Shown piece after piece: positions 31,979 to 42,836 of a stretch of DNA of 64,000 nt (positions are counted from its first letter, which is position 1; each line of letters begins with the position of its first letter). Under the pieces are notes generated by a model. The model searched no databases. It worked only from the letters and a program-made list of their open reading frames with translations, and had not been told where the DNA came from. Both the position numbers and the translations under genes were made by a program. The stretch is from positions 20,061,554-20,125,553 of the forward strand of contig JBBCBC010000024.1 of the NCBI GenBank assembly GCA_037126765.1. The letters are read 5' to 3'. This DNA comes from Stenogyne calaminthoides. Lineage: Eukaryota > Streptophyta > Magnoliopsida > Lamiales > Lamiaceae.

Positions 31979-33840
31979 CTAATCCGTTGGTCGAGAATTG
32001 TGAAACCGATAATAGGTTGTGCTTCGGACCTTCGACATACGAGACTCCAAAGCATTTGTACATCATCATTCTCTAAGGTTCAAATCCTTTGGTATAACCA
32101 AAGTTATCATCACCGAAGAGTACACACGGGCATTTCGTTCTATGTAAGAGCCGAGGAGATGTTTGCTTCCAAATCATGTGCCTTGAGCATCCACTATCGA
32201 TGTACCGATATAGTTGCTTGCACACCTCCTTTGTTGGCCGACCACCCACGATCCTGCAGCCCAAATCAGGGCTTTAGGTACCCCTTTTTGGATTGGGTCC
32301 CGAGGGGTTAGGATTAGTTTTGGGGATCCATACAAACAGAAAGCACTTCTATTGTGATCGCTTATATCGAAGGCCCGATTTGTCTCCCATACCTATCAAC
32401 ATAATCATACGCTCTTTATATGCTTTCTAATTAGTATGATTATTAGTGTGAACCTTGGTTTGTTTTTTCTTTTCTTTTCATCCAAAGGTGGTTCAGTGCG
32501 TGCAAATTGTTCTAGATTTACGATTATAGGGGTAGGTACGATCGCTACCATCAAAAGATTCATATCTTTTTAAGCATAGGTTGTTTTTTGCAAAGCAATA
32601 CGAAGCATGCTTATTAGGCAAATGACCTTGATTGGGTCTCGATTGGACTTCCTTTTTACAGTTGTCTTTTTCGATTCTCGATCTGTTGATCGGGGTTGAG
32701 GTCTCTTCGGAAGAATTGGGTTCTTCCGTTGATTCCTCGATCGATGCTTTACCATTTGGGGTCCATTTCGTTCCCCGTTAGGCACCGCCTTACCCGCTCA
32801 ACCGGTCCTTTTCCCTTATTAGATACATGTTTGGCTTTTGGTGTATCTTTGTTTAAAAACTCGTCCTCGATTACACCTTTTTAGATGAATCACGGTAGGG
32901 GCTTTTGAGGATGTGGAAGGGGTTTTCATACCCAAGTCCTTCTTGTTAATCGTTGTTCAAAATAGGTGTTCATGTCTTGAACGGTTTTAGATGATTTTGT
33001 AAAAACCTCTATTTTCTTACGCAGATTATCCTCGATGATTTTAGACTTTCATGCTTTGAATGACTCATCGAATTTTGCTTGCGGATTTTGAAGTCATCGA
33101 CTTGTTGTTTGTTAATTGCCAATGATCTTTGATCTGCTTTTGTCCCGATCGAAAGCTTTAACTTTCGAAATTTTAAATTCCTCGGTTGCCTTCTCGGCGA
33201 TTTTGACCGATTTAAGTTCGAGAGGCTTTCTTGAGATCATTCTCTTTAGCAAAAGGTGATTATTTACGGTCCTCAACTTATCATTTTCGACTTCCACTAT
33301 AGCATAAGTGTCTCTGCATTGGAGAGATCCTCAAGCAATTGCTTTCGAGTAGAGTTAGCGAGTCAATCTCCCGGGGTGTGCTAATGATAGCGGTGTAAAG
33401 CGAACAAAGCGAGTTTGGAGGTTACCTCAGATTGGTCCTCCTTGGCTATCGAAGCCGAGATCTCATCATCATCTGAAGAGAATATCGGATCTTCATTTCC
33501 ATAGAAGTCAACAAAGATCTTGCGATGGTACGTAAATCTTCTCTGAGGAGTATCCAGAGTCCTCGGAGGGCGAATCTGAATCGTCAATTCTGGCGTGTCG
33601 ACAACCATAGCTTTTTTTCGTCCTGTCTGGTTTGCTCTCTTACATTCCTCTTTTCTTCCTTTTCTCTTGGCGTCAGTGCAGGCGTCTGCTTTTTGTAGTG
33701 ACTGGCTTCTCAATTGAAGCACGCTCCTTGATCCACGGAACCTTTTCTTCCGGTGAATCACTCGTCCGTCTGTATGATCTGTCGGTGATTTTCCTTTTCG
33801 ATAGTAGTCTGAGCTTCTTACATCGATTGGTTATCTCTTC
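31979..33840 (-). pseudogene. Element B gag C-terminus and protease, decayed
   Basis: The protease (YIDSGCSRHM in frame 32073-32264) retains the DSG active-site motif. The gag C-terminal region (31979-33840) otherwise lies in short frames and matches B2 41000-42836. This is the segment with the strongest CTG/CAG loss: I counted 7 in 32281-33420 against about 52 in 41401-42480 of B2. Frame 33381-33761 carries the part after the zinc knuckle. Confidence 0.75.
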
Positions 33841-34818
33841 TCTCATCATTTAGATTATCTCTTTTCCTTTCATCTCTGTGATCTCTCCGATCATCGGATC
33901 TGGTTCTTCTGGAGATCCATTTGTGCGATCTCCTATCTCTTCCTCGGCTATGTTGATAATCTTTATAGAATCTTGATACTTACCCGGTTAGTATTTGATT
34001 TCTCTAGTTTCTGATAGACGAGCGATCGTTACGCGACTTATGATGTTTCAATGGGCTCATTGGTCTTCAATCTAACTTCTTTGGTTGCCTTAAAAGCAAG
34101 CGATTTGGAAGTTGAGGCTTAGTGGGCACCTCATCTTCATCCGCTTGTCCTCTCAATTAAATCGAACTCGTGAGCTTTAAGGCTCAAGAACAAGCTACTT
34201 GGCTTCATTTTTTAAATGTCTTGGCAATCCTTGATTACCGTGACCTTCATGTCCCATTTCTTGGTGAGAGACCTTAAAATTTTGTAGTTGATATCTTTAT
34301 CGACATCTCTACCAAGTTCTCGAAGCTTGTTTATTGACATAGTAATCCTTCCATCGAATTCGTTGATGGTTTCAGTTGGGCAAAGATCTTCAATTTTTCG
34401 AACTTTACCGGTTCGCCTGTGATCACCTTTGTCTTTTTTATCCGGTCATTTCCCTCGATATTTTCAAACGGAGTATCCCACATTGCTTTCGCAGATTTGA
34501 GATACTTAATCTTTTCCTTGGTGACCTTATCCATTGTTTTCATGATAATATGCCTTATGATAGTATCTAGAGTATGCGCTTTCCTTTCCTCTTGATCCAT
34601 CAAGGCCGGCTTTTTTCGCATAAGACTTCCCGGGCAAAATTCGGATCTCCTCCAACTGCAGGGTTGTCGTAATATATGATGATGGGTCCTCTTTCGATGA
34701 CTTCCATCATTCTGCCACTGATCGAACCTAGATGGTTGGACATATATATGGCCCAATCTGCATACTCATCGATTGAGAACTTCGGCAGATCATGATACAT
34801 ACCTGAGGTGTTATCCAT
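33841..34818 (-). pseudogene. Element B gag, N-terminal and capsid region
   Basis: Start MDNTSGMYHDLPKFSIDEYA at 34818, the same layout as C2 gag (FSIENYDLW). Frame 34331-34756 continues through MDKVTKEKIKYLKSAKAMWD in another frame. The capsid continues to about 33841 in broken frames. The start codon lies about 120 bp after the primer site. Confidence 0.8.
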
Positions 34819-34940
34819 GCTGAGTGTTTTTGGAAAATGAATGAGTTTTAAGAAGGTTTTTCAAGATCAGTTCAGTCGACCACAAAGATTCTTCCTCAAG
34901 AATCGATGATACACAAAGTCAGTGGTCAGTAGAACCAACT

Positions 34941-34952
34941 GCTTTGATACCA
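34941..34952 (-). other. Element B primer binding site
   Basis: The minus strand TGGTATCAAAGC, two bases from the LTR. One base differs from the usual TGGTATCAGAGC complementary to initiator methionine tRNA. Confidence 0.88.
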
Positions 34953-34954
34953 CT

Positions 34955-36511
34955 TGTAGGTCCCGAACGGGTTTAGTGAGGGCAGGTCTAGAGGGGAGGG
35001 TGAATAGACTTACAAAAACTTTTTGTCTTGAATCGGTGTGAGGGCGCTTAACTTGATCAGTCGCGAGTGAATCGGTTTGGGTGATAACCAACTTACTAAT
35101 CGCTGGCGGCGATTAGTTCGAGAACTATCGATTTAACTCGATGTGCGCGGAAGCTTAAGTTTTACCCGTGAAAAAAACCAGTTTTTATAAATCGATTCCA
35201 AAGTTAGTGTTTTAACCAAATTGATCAAGTGTCAAGCTTGATCGGATCGAAGCTTGGTGCTAGCTGATCTCAACTTAGAATATGTATGCGCTTTTAAAGG
35301 TTGTGTGCAATTGTGTAGACAATTAATCAAAGCGGTAAAGGCACACAAGATTTATAGTGGTTCGGACAAACCAGCCCCACGTCCACTCTTCCCTATCACA
35401 AGGGGGCACCAACTTAACCAACCTCGAACTTAGTTTTATGTGTTAGTTCAACACAAAGACAATCGACATATTTAAGGAGTTCTCACTCAACCGATCCTGA
35501 AATCGTAACTAGAAACCCTAGTCCGAAATCTTGTTAAACAACTTAACCTAACTTGGGTTTGATAAGATTGTTTTGGTTCCAACTATGAAATATTTTCTAG
35601 TGTTTAAGGTAGCCTATCGCCTAGATGAAAAGATTTCTATGCTAAACTTATGGGATGAACACTTAATAAAATAATCTTCTTGATCGTGTTCTTCGTGCGG
35701 AAATCTGATAATTGCTTGAGCTTCTTGATTGTTCAGTGTTTCCGTGTTTCACTCTGAAGTGTGATCCCATATTTATAGACCTTGAAATCAAAGAGCCGTT
35801 GGAGAGCAATTTGAATTTCAGTTATATTAGGTAGGTTTGCGTGATTGATGTGACGTGGCTTCAGAACAAAGATGGCGAAAGCGTGAACTTGTATTTTATA
35901 GCCAATTAGAGAGAGCAAAGATCGAATCCCTTACTTTGTCGGCTCCGATCATACGTGTCTTGTTCTTATTGGTTGAACAGACGCATTTTTCGGTGTTGTT
36001 CTTCCAACTAACGTTGACATTCTTCTTGTTCAGATCATAGACGTATGATTAGGTGAAGCATCGAGTTCTCCGGTGGTGGTGACTTTGATCGGAATCGATC
36101 GACCACCGATGGAGTCTTCGGTGCTTGTTGACTTAGCTTCAAACTAGCGTTTCTACCGATGTAGGTCTTCCGTCCGATCTTCCGGAAGTCATCCGATCTT
36201 CAAGTATTCTCGAGTTTGAGCTTCATGACTTCAAATTGAGATGTCGACTAGATCGATCGACGATCTTCTCGCTCTTCTCTAAAGATTCCGCTTGTCGGAT
36301 ATCACCGCTCTTTTTGGATCTTCAGATTCGACTTCATACATATTGAGGTTCCCCTCAATATGTGACCTATCTATTACATCGGTTGTTCTATACAAGAATT
36401 ATCAACCGGTATTCTATAATCAAGAATATAAACATCACCAACTAATGTGTCCGACCGGGTCCTATTACATGTGTTTCTGGAACTTTTATCAAAACTATAA
36501 ATTTCCCAACA
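34955..36511 (-). mobile_element. Element B, 5' LTR
   Basis: 1,557 bp partner of 21777-23337. Mismatches between the two LTRs are not random: CTG in the 3' LTR repeatedly reads CCG, TCG or CG here (for example GTCATCTGATCTTC against GTCATCCGATCTTC). Hairpins are conserved, including ACATATTGAG / CTCAATATGT at 36338-36363. Confidence 0.93.
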
Positions 36512-36516
36512 TGTAG

Positions 36517-36643
36517 TGAGAACCCAATTATGGCTTTGTGCAGTGAGGACAATAGTAAGTTTACGACTCCAATCAACGAAGTTTTCACCAGTAAGCAAAT
36601 TATCTTTAAGTATATTGAATAAAGATTAAAAAGGTTGCGACAT
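36517..36643 (-). pseudogene. A1 gag N-terminus
   Basis: Begins MSQPF at 36643 (sixth codon already a stop), then LTGENFVDWSRKLTIVLTAQ, matching A2 gag (start 51285). It is interrupted after about 40 codons by the B element and continues at 21776. The same start context as A2 supports this Met. Confidence 0.85.
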
Positions 36644-37844
36644 CTTTCAAATAAATAACAATTTGTATAAGCACAAACATATCACAAGGTTCGATCACAT
36701 ATATCATATTAAAATCTCAAAAAAATATGAACATGCATCAGCCAACATCTCAAAACAGTTTAAATAAGCCACGTGGGGTGGTCATTATTTAAACACATTC
36801 ATGCAGGTTACAAACAAGAAAACCGTTACAAACCTTTAATATCCAGATTAGTAGTTGGCTCCTACTTGACCAATATAAAATTGTCAGGGACTTCGAGGAA
36901 GTATATGCAAAACATCAAAACAAAAATTAAACACATTGGGCACATATATCCAATTGTCACGATTAATTTTGTCATGTCTTGATCTTGAGAAATTGTCTTC
37001 ATAGCCTTCATCGTTCGTCTCAAAAAGCTCCCACTCGACTGTCTCGAAAAAATAATTTCGCCACGTTAAGCCAAGTCATCGACCAGCTCGCGGGTAGAAG
37101 TGTACGCCTTACACTTCCCCCGGCCATGTCGATTTGGCGCCCTTAATTTGCTGCGTCATGTCATCTGGCCTTTTTACGCTCGCTTTGCGCTCAGCGCGGC
37201 TTAGCGAGATCTCTGGCGGTAGCGGGCGTACCAGTCGCGCCCGGCAGCGCGCTCGTCTTGGCCTTCTTTACGGATCCGCCTCGCGGCCCTCGCCCGTGCC
37301 TCCGCTGCGTCGCTCGCCTGCGCCGCTGCGTGCGCATCACTTTGTCGCGCCGCAGTCTTTCTTGCCCTTCGTGTCTTGATGGGCCCGATCCGTCTTGGCG
37401 CTCGGCCGATGGCCTTGCCCTACGCCTGTGTGCTCCAGCGTCATCGCGTCATCGTCGCGTGCCTCCCTTAACGCACGTTTGAGCAACGCTTGCGCCGCTT
37501 TGCCGATCCGGATCCTTTCGTCTTTAATTCATCATCTCCGTCTTGGCTCACGACCCGGTTACAATTTATTTACGAAAAATAAATAAACCTAGATCTATAT
37601 TAGTCTATTATATTGAACGAATCAAACAAATTTCTAATCTACTAGGATTTTCTCATGAGGCAAAACGAATTGAAACGAATCGAATTAAAATTTACAATTT
37701 ATATGCAAGCATAAATTTAATCATTCATTAAATACCATGATAATTGGATACGTGCAAAAAAGATCTAGCAATTCTACTATCCAATTTCAAATTTAATGAA
37801 AAACGAATTAAATTACAATTTAAAACTCAGAGCTCGAAACCGAG
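36644..37844 (-). other. A1 leader between primer site and gag
   Basis: About 1.2 kb non-coding leader, matching A2 49868-51284. The part 37060-37560 is strongly GC- and CpG-rich, unlike the AT-rich surroundings. Open frames on either strand there are by-products of base composition and are not conserved between A1 and A2. Confidence 0.75.
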
Positions 37845-37856
37845 GCTCTGATACTA
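37845..37856 (-). other. A1 primer binding site
   Basis: The minus strand TAGTATCAGAGC next to the LTR end; canonical TGGTATCAGAGC with one G to A change. Confidence 0.85.
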
Positions 37857-37858
37857 GT

Positions 37859-39704
37859 TGTAGGGGAATTAATTGTCCGGATCTATTCGGTATGAGTATT
37901 TAAATACAAATTTAATTCTAACAATTATTACTAGCATGAATTAATCCTATATTAATTCAAATAATAATTCAACAACAAATCATGCATATAAACAGTTCAC
38001 ATAAATCTTACGCATGCGGAATTGCTACGGGTTTGCGTAAACTAACCTCTTGGAATGACAACCGTTGAGATGATGGATTCCGTTCACACGAACACACCAA
38101 AAGACCTTCTAAAGTATTCCCTTATCCTTGTTCAACAATCCGGTGGTACGAACTCGCGAACAATTTAACAAAAGGGAAAAATAAAATTATGTTGCACCAC
38201 CTTTGTGAATTTCTAATTTTTCCAATACATGGAATTGCACTTGGGGATGAAAAAATCATCTCCTATTTATAAGAGGGTGGTGGCCGATTTTTTGCTAGGA
38301 AAAAAGGAGAGAAAATCGCTTTCTTGATCTCCAAGAAATCTTGAATATATATCCCATATATTCTTTTCTCCTTAATTAAAATTTTCCATAAAATCCCACT
38401 CTCTTATTGTTATGGAATTTCGAAAAAATGAGGATAAAGATTCCAAGAGTTGGATCTTCTTGAATTTATGAGATATACTTGTATTCCAAGAATACATATC
38501 TTCCATAATATCTTTTCAAGAAAATCTTTCTTTTCCTTTTTTTTTTCTTAATTTTCGAAAATCCCCATATAAATAACCAAGTGGGAGACTTCTTGAATAT
38601 AATGAGATAATCTTGTATTCCAAGAATACATATCTTCATTCCATAACAAAATTCAAAGAAAATTTTTCTCCCCTTTTTATTTATAATTTTCGAAAAAATT
38701 GGAAAAAATAAGCAACCATAATTTATTTTATTTTAAACACCTTTTTCAGTTATTGGACATTATGTTTGGGCTACTTGAGGGGCCTTTAGGAGAATTAAGA
38801 TTGGACCTTCTAATGGACTTTGAATATCTAATATTGAGCCACAATATTATTCAAGCCCATAAATATTAATTAATCCCACTACATAATTAATATTGCACTA
38901 TCCATCTTAATCCATATTACTGTTAATATGGCTCCTGGTTATTATTTCCCGTGTTTAAGATTATCCAGCCCATTAATTAATTCAAGCAACTGAAACAACT
39001 TTCCTTTAATTAATATCTTTTGTCCTTGGTCAAGGAACGGTTCAACATTATTATCCATACCGGAAACTAATTCCACTTTCTAGATTTGGTATGATAAATC
39101 TTATGAACCTCCCAAGGGGGCAAATCGAACAAGCGTACTTCCACACGATTCTTCGTATTAAATCTTAGCAATCGCATGTGACCAATAATATTGCCCAAGA
39201 TATAAAGTATTGAATCTCATTAATTCTCTACCCATCATAAGTCAAAGCAATAATTACTAACCACACACGATCCTATTTAAGGGACAAAGATTGAGAAATA
39301 ACGAACGACTGAGGTCTAATTCTTCCTAATTCAGTGCTGAAGAATTTATCCTCCTGTAGGTCATATTCAGTGCATCAGTCATGCACTAGTGTAATCTCTT
39401 GGTCAAGACAAGCCAATCAGTGTCTTACACTTCAACCTTTCACGATGGATTGTTCATTTCCATCTAGGTCGTGAACAGCGTACTTTTAGTTACAAGGGAC
39501 TGTTAATTTAATCTTCTGTGATCTGGTATCACTAAATTAACTACAATGTAACACGTACTATTTATTGAACAGTTATGCTGTAAATATATGTAACATTCAT
39601 TGATATTTAAAGCATCAGTGATAAATAATTTATTTCAGTAAATGAGACAGAAATTCAGTTTGGTTATACAAAGTAAAAGCATACTTTCCAGTATAACCCC
39701 AACA
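37859..39704 (-). mobile_element. A1 element, 5' LTR
   Basis: 1,846 bp. The plus strand runs TGTAGGGGAATTAATTGTCC to TATAACCCCAACA. Partner of 13018-16797, giving an A1 element of about 8.3 kb once three later insertions are removed. Bases outside are TCAAG (13013-13017) and ATAAG (39705-39709), an imperfect target duplication. Confidence 0.92.
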
Positions 39705-39825
39705 ATAAGTTCATCTGTAACCAGTAATTTTGACCTGATGGGCTCTTTTGAGAATCTGATGAAGGACTATTCTGTGTTACAAGAACTGTTCATTGAAACT
39801 CAAGAGCACAATGAAGAACATCAGG
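39705..39825 (+). pseudogene. C2 gag, continuation after A1
   Basis: Reads in the C2 gag frame across the A1 target site and encodes SNFDLMGSFENLMKDYSVLQ and then LFIETQEHNEEHQ. It ends at about 39825, where minus-strand B2 sequence begins. The rest of C2 (protease, pol, env-like ORF, 3' LTR) is not in the window. Confidence 0.75.
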
Positions 39826-40239
39826 TGTTCCCCCTGAACCAGATGGTTCAATTGTTACTGTCTCAGCTATACCAGCTTCTTCACTGACAGTTGTACGTAC
39901 CTAAGGGCCTGGCTGACCTGGTGAATCATCAAGGTCGAAGTTAGGAATGTATAACTTGATATATTTTGGATCCTTTTCTTTGAGTAGCATCTGATCCATT
40001 TTCAGTGATTCTGGTTCAACAGGTACGGCTTGTTCTGCGGTAGATTTCTCCTGCTCAGATGTTGACTCATCAAAGACCACATGAGGTGTCTGTTCCACAA
40101 CTAGGGTTCGTTTATTGAAAACTCTAAATGCTTTGCTGGTTGAGGAATATCCTAAATATATACCCTCATCTGACTTGCCATGGAAGGTTCTCAACTGACT
40201 CTTCCCATTTTTGTGAATGAAACACTTGCACCCGAACAC
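39826..40239 (-). pseudogene. B2 pol, integrase C-terminal region
   Basis: Frame 39901-40239: FGCKCFIHKNGKSQLRTFHG, DEGIYLGYSSTSKAFRVFNK and VVFDESTSEQEK, then the acidic linker. Open throughout, cut at the C2 junction. Confidence 0.88.
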
Positions 40240-41130
40240 ATGAAAGTAGGAAACACGAGGTTTTCTGCCCTTCCACAGTTCGTAGGGTGTTTTGAAGTGA
40301 ATCTTAGTCAGAGAGCATCTGTTCTAGGTATGACATGCAGTGTTGATTGCTTCTGCCCAGAAACAATTTGGTGTGGCATGTTCAGCTAACATAGTGCGAG
40401 AAGCTTCTTTAAGTGTTCTATTTCTCCTTTCTGCTACGCCGTTTTGTTGTGATATTCTGGTAGCTGATGTCTCATGTTGTATACCAAATTCAGAGCAAAA
40501 ATCAGATATAAACTGGTTCAAGAATTCTGTACCTTTATCTGATCATGATTTTCATTCTAAATCTTCTTGATAAATTCAGGTAGCTTTGTTGTAGTTTCAT
40601 TCTTCTTGTACAAGAATACAACCCAGGTGAATTTGGAATAATCATCCACGACCACCAGAGTGTATTTGCGTCCGCTGAAACTAAGAGGTGTAACTTGTCC
40701 AAACAAATCCATATGGAGCAGTTGCAATACTCTGCTGGATGGAGGAGAAGAAATCCCTTTGAATGAAGCCTTGACTTACTTTCCCTTCTGACATGCGGCA
40801 CATGTCTGATCCTTAGAAAAAACTTCATTCAGGAGACCTTCGACCAAGGATATCCTTGATATCTTGTTAAGAGTCTTAAAGTTCAAATGACTCATTCTCT
40901 TGTGCCAGAGCCAACTGATGCTTTTGGTACTCTTAACAATCAATCATGCATTTCTTGGACAACTGTCCCAATCTGTAGTGTAGATCGTTCCTTTTCTTGG
41001 AGCCAGTTAGCAAGATCTTCTGAGTAAATCATTTCTGATTGTGCATCTATCTGTCGAGAACTCAACACTAAATTTGTTTTCACAGAATTGTGATATAGAT
41101 AATAGGTTTTGCTTTAAGTCATCAACATAC
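40240..41130 (-). pseudogene. B2 pol, integrase zinc-binding domain and core
   Basis: Frame 40324-40521 holds SQQNGVAERRNRTLKEASRT with the catalytic Glu and the preceding FCSEFGIQHE. Frames at 40535-40828 carry the first part of the core and the HMDLFGPV block out of frame. The LNFKTLN stretch lies at about 40870. Several single-base frameshifts. Confidence 0.82.
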
Positions 41131-41352
41131 TAAACACCTGTAACATGTACATCATCGTTCACTAGGTTCTAACTCCTCTGGTAAAACCAAATTTATCGTC
41201 CCCAAAGAGAACTCGTGGGCCTGGCTTCTCAATGTAATTGCTGAGGAGATGTTGACTTCCAGTCATGTGCCTTGAGCATCCACTATCTATGTACCAAATA
41301 GTTGCTTGTACACCTCCTTTATTTGCCAATCCCATGCGAGCTTGCGAGCAAA
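41131..41352 (-). pseudogene. B2 protease
   Basis: By translation of the minus strand at about 41180-41310: YIDSGCSRHMTGSQHLLS, then RVLFGDDKFG. DSG is the copia aspartic protease active site, here intact. The protease cuts the polyprotein. Confidence 0.8.
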
Positions 41353-42183
41353 TCAGATTTTAGGTACCCCAGTAAAGTTGGGTCCTGGGGGGTTAGCTGT
41401 ACCCTTTGGGATCCAGACAAACAAGGCATTTCTATTGTAATCTTCAAGATCATAAGGCCTTATTTGTCTCCCATATGCATCTACATAATGATACATCTCA
41501 TCATATGCATTTCGGTCAGTATGATTACAAGTGTGAGCCTTGGATGAATCAGAAGACTTGGGATTTTTCTTGTTGATTGTTCTTCTTTTAATCCAGCGGG
41601 GCTCAGGTGCAGCAGTCCTTGGTTTCTGATTGTAAGGGTAGGTACGACTGCTACCATCAAAAGATTCATATCGTTTCTGCACAGATGGCTTGATCAGTTT
41701 ACCTTTAGCTTGCTGATTAGGCAGCTTGGACTGAGTCGACTTCAGCTGGGACTATCCCTTGCGAGATGGTCCAGGCTGAGGCCTACTCTACTGATTTGGC
41801 TGAGATCTCTTCAGAAGAACAGGATTCTTCTGGTGATTCCTCGACTGGTGTCTGATCAGTTGGGGTCCATTTTTGTTCTCTTTCTGATCTGACATATGCC
41901 TTGCCTGATCAGCTAGTCCTTTTCCCTTATCTGATACAGATTTGACATAATTTGTTTCTTTATCAGAAACTCGTTTGGTTACACTTTTCTGATGTGTACC
42001 AGATGAGACTTTTGAGGATCTTGAAGGGTTCTCAAACCCAATTCCCTTCTTATCAGTTGGCGCACGAAACTAGTTATTCAAATTCTGAACAGTTTTAGAT
42101 GATTTCGTGAAAACCTCTATTTTCTTACGCAAACTATCCTCAATGGCTTTTAGATTATCATGCATTCGGAAGAGTTCATCAAA
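41353..42183 (-). pseudogene. B2 gag-protease connecting region
   Basis: Frame 41353-41682 encodes a Tyr/Arg/Asn/Asp-rich connector (YGRQIRPYDLEDYNRNALFV). 41683-42183 is lysine-, proline- and glutamine-rich in other frames. It is equivalent to element B 32290-33110, where the same sequence has lost most CTG/CAG words. Confidence 0.7.
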
Positions 42184-42836
42184 TTATGCCTGAAGGACTT
42201 TGAGATCTCCTGCTTGTTTTAGATTTGTAGCTTCCTGTTCATTAATCAACCTTCCCTGATCAGAAGAGCCAACTTTTAGAACATCCAATTCTATGGTCAT
42301 CTTCTGAACAGTTTCAGTCAATTTCTGTTCAGCAGTTCTACTCTCTTTATTTTCTTTTATAAGCCGGACATTCTCTGCCCTTAGGTTATCATTCTCAACT
42401 TCCACTCTTGTATAAGTATCTATTGCATTAGAGAGATCATCAAGCAATTGGTCATTGTAGACTTGCAGGTTAATCTCTCCAGCAGATGTGCTCAGCACAA
42501 CAGGTGTAGAACAAGAAACCACAGAAAGTTTAGAGATAACCTCAGATTGGTCAGTTTCTCTGGCCATCAGACAGATGTCATCATCTATTGAGAAATTCAG
42601 ATCGTTGACATCGTCAGTATTGGTTATTAGACAGAAAAAATCTTCAACAGGTGAGTATCCAGAGTTATCTGATGGCAGGTAAGAGTCGTTGATACCAGAT
42701 GTATCTGCTATCATAGCTTTCTGTCTCTGTATCGTTGCTCTCTTCTGTTTCTCTTCTCATCTCTTTCCTTAGGGGTCAGGTCGGGGCAATCTGTGATGTA
42801 GTGACCTGGTTTATTGAAGTTGAAACACGTTCCTGA
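42184..42836 (-). pseudogene. B2 gag C-terminal region with mutated zinc knuckle
   Basis: Frame 42184-42714 has DDICLMARETDQSEVISKLS and a coiled-coil-like segment (VEVENDNLRAENVRLIKENK). Just upstream (42720-42836) is the zinc knuckle read as CFNFNKPGHYITDC, in which the second Cys is Phe, so it could not bind zinc normally. The D LTR is inserted just beyond it. Confidence 0.78.

Larger units (their letters stand above)
21777..36511 (-). mobile_element. Full-length Sirevirus-like element B
   Basis: 14,735 bp with two LTRs (21777-23337 and 34955-36511) and the exact 5 bp duplication TGTAG on both sides (21772-21776 and 36512-36516). Minus orientation. Order in the element sense: 5' LTR, primer site, gag, protease, integrase, RT, RNase H, a 2.2 kb gap, env-like ORF, polypurine tract, 3' LTR. 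It is inserted in the gag of A1. The structure is complete, but coding is heavily frameshifted, largely at places where CTG/CAG words of related copies are altered. Confidence 0.95.
39826..42836 (-). mobile_element. B2, internal fragment of a B-type Sirevirus
   Basis: Minus-strand segment homologous to element B 30720-33650, running from the integrase-RT linker to the gag zinc knuckle. No LTR or RT. The left end joins plus-strand C2 gag in inverted orientation; the right end is broken by the D LTR. It retains abundant CTG/CAG words, making it the control for element B. Confidence 0.88.

Noticed and set aside
37134..37586. Overlapping plus-strand open frames of 60-80 codons in a GC-rich block
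   Set aside because: They lie antisense in the A1 leader, have Arg/Ser/Pro-biased random composition, and have no counterpart in A2. Low stop density in GC-rich DNA explains them.
13018..39704. Exact target duplication for A1
   Set aside because: Flanks are TCAAG and ATAAG; only the last three bases agree. The insertion is supported by gag continuity instead.
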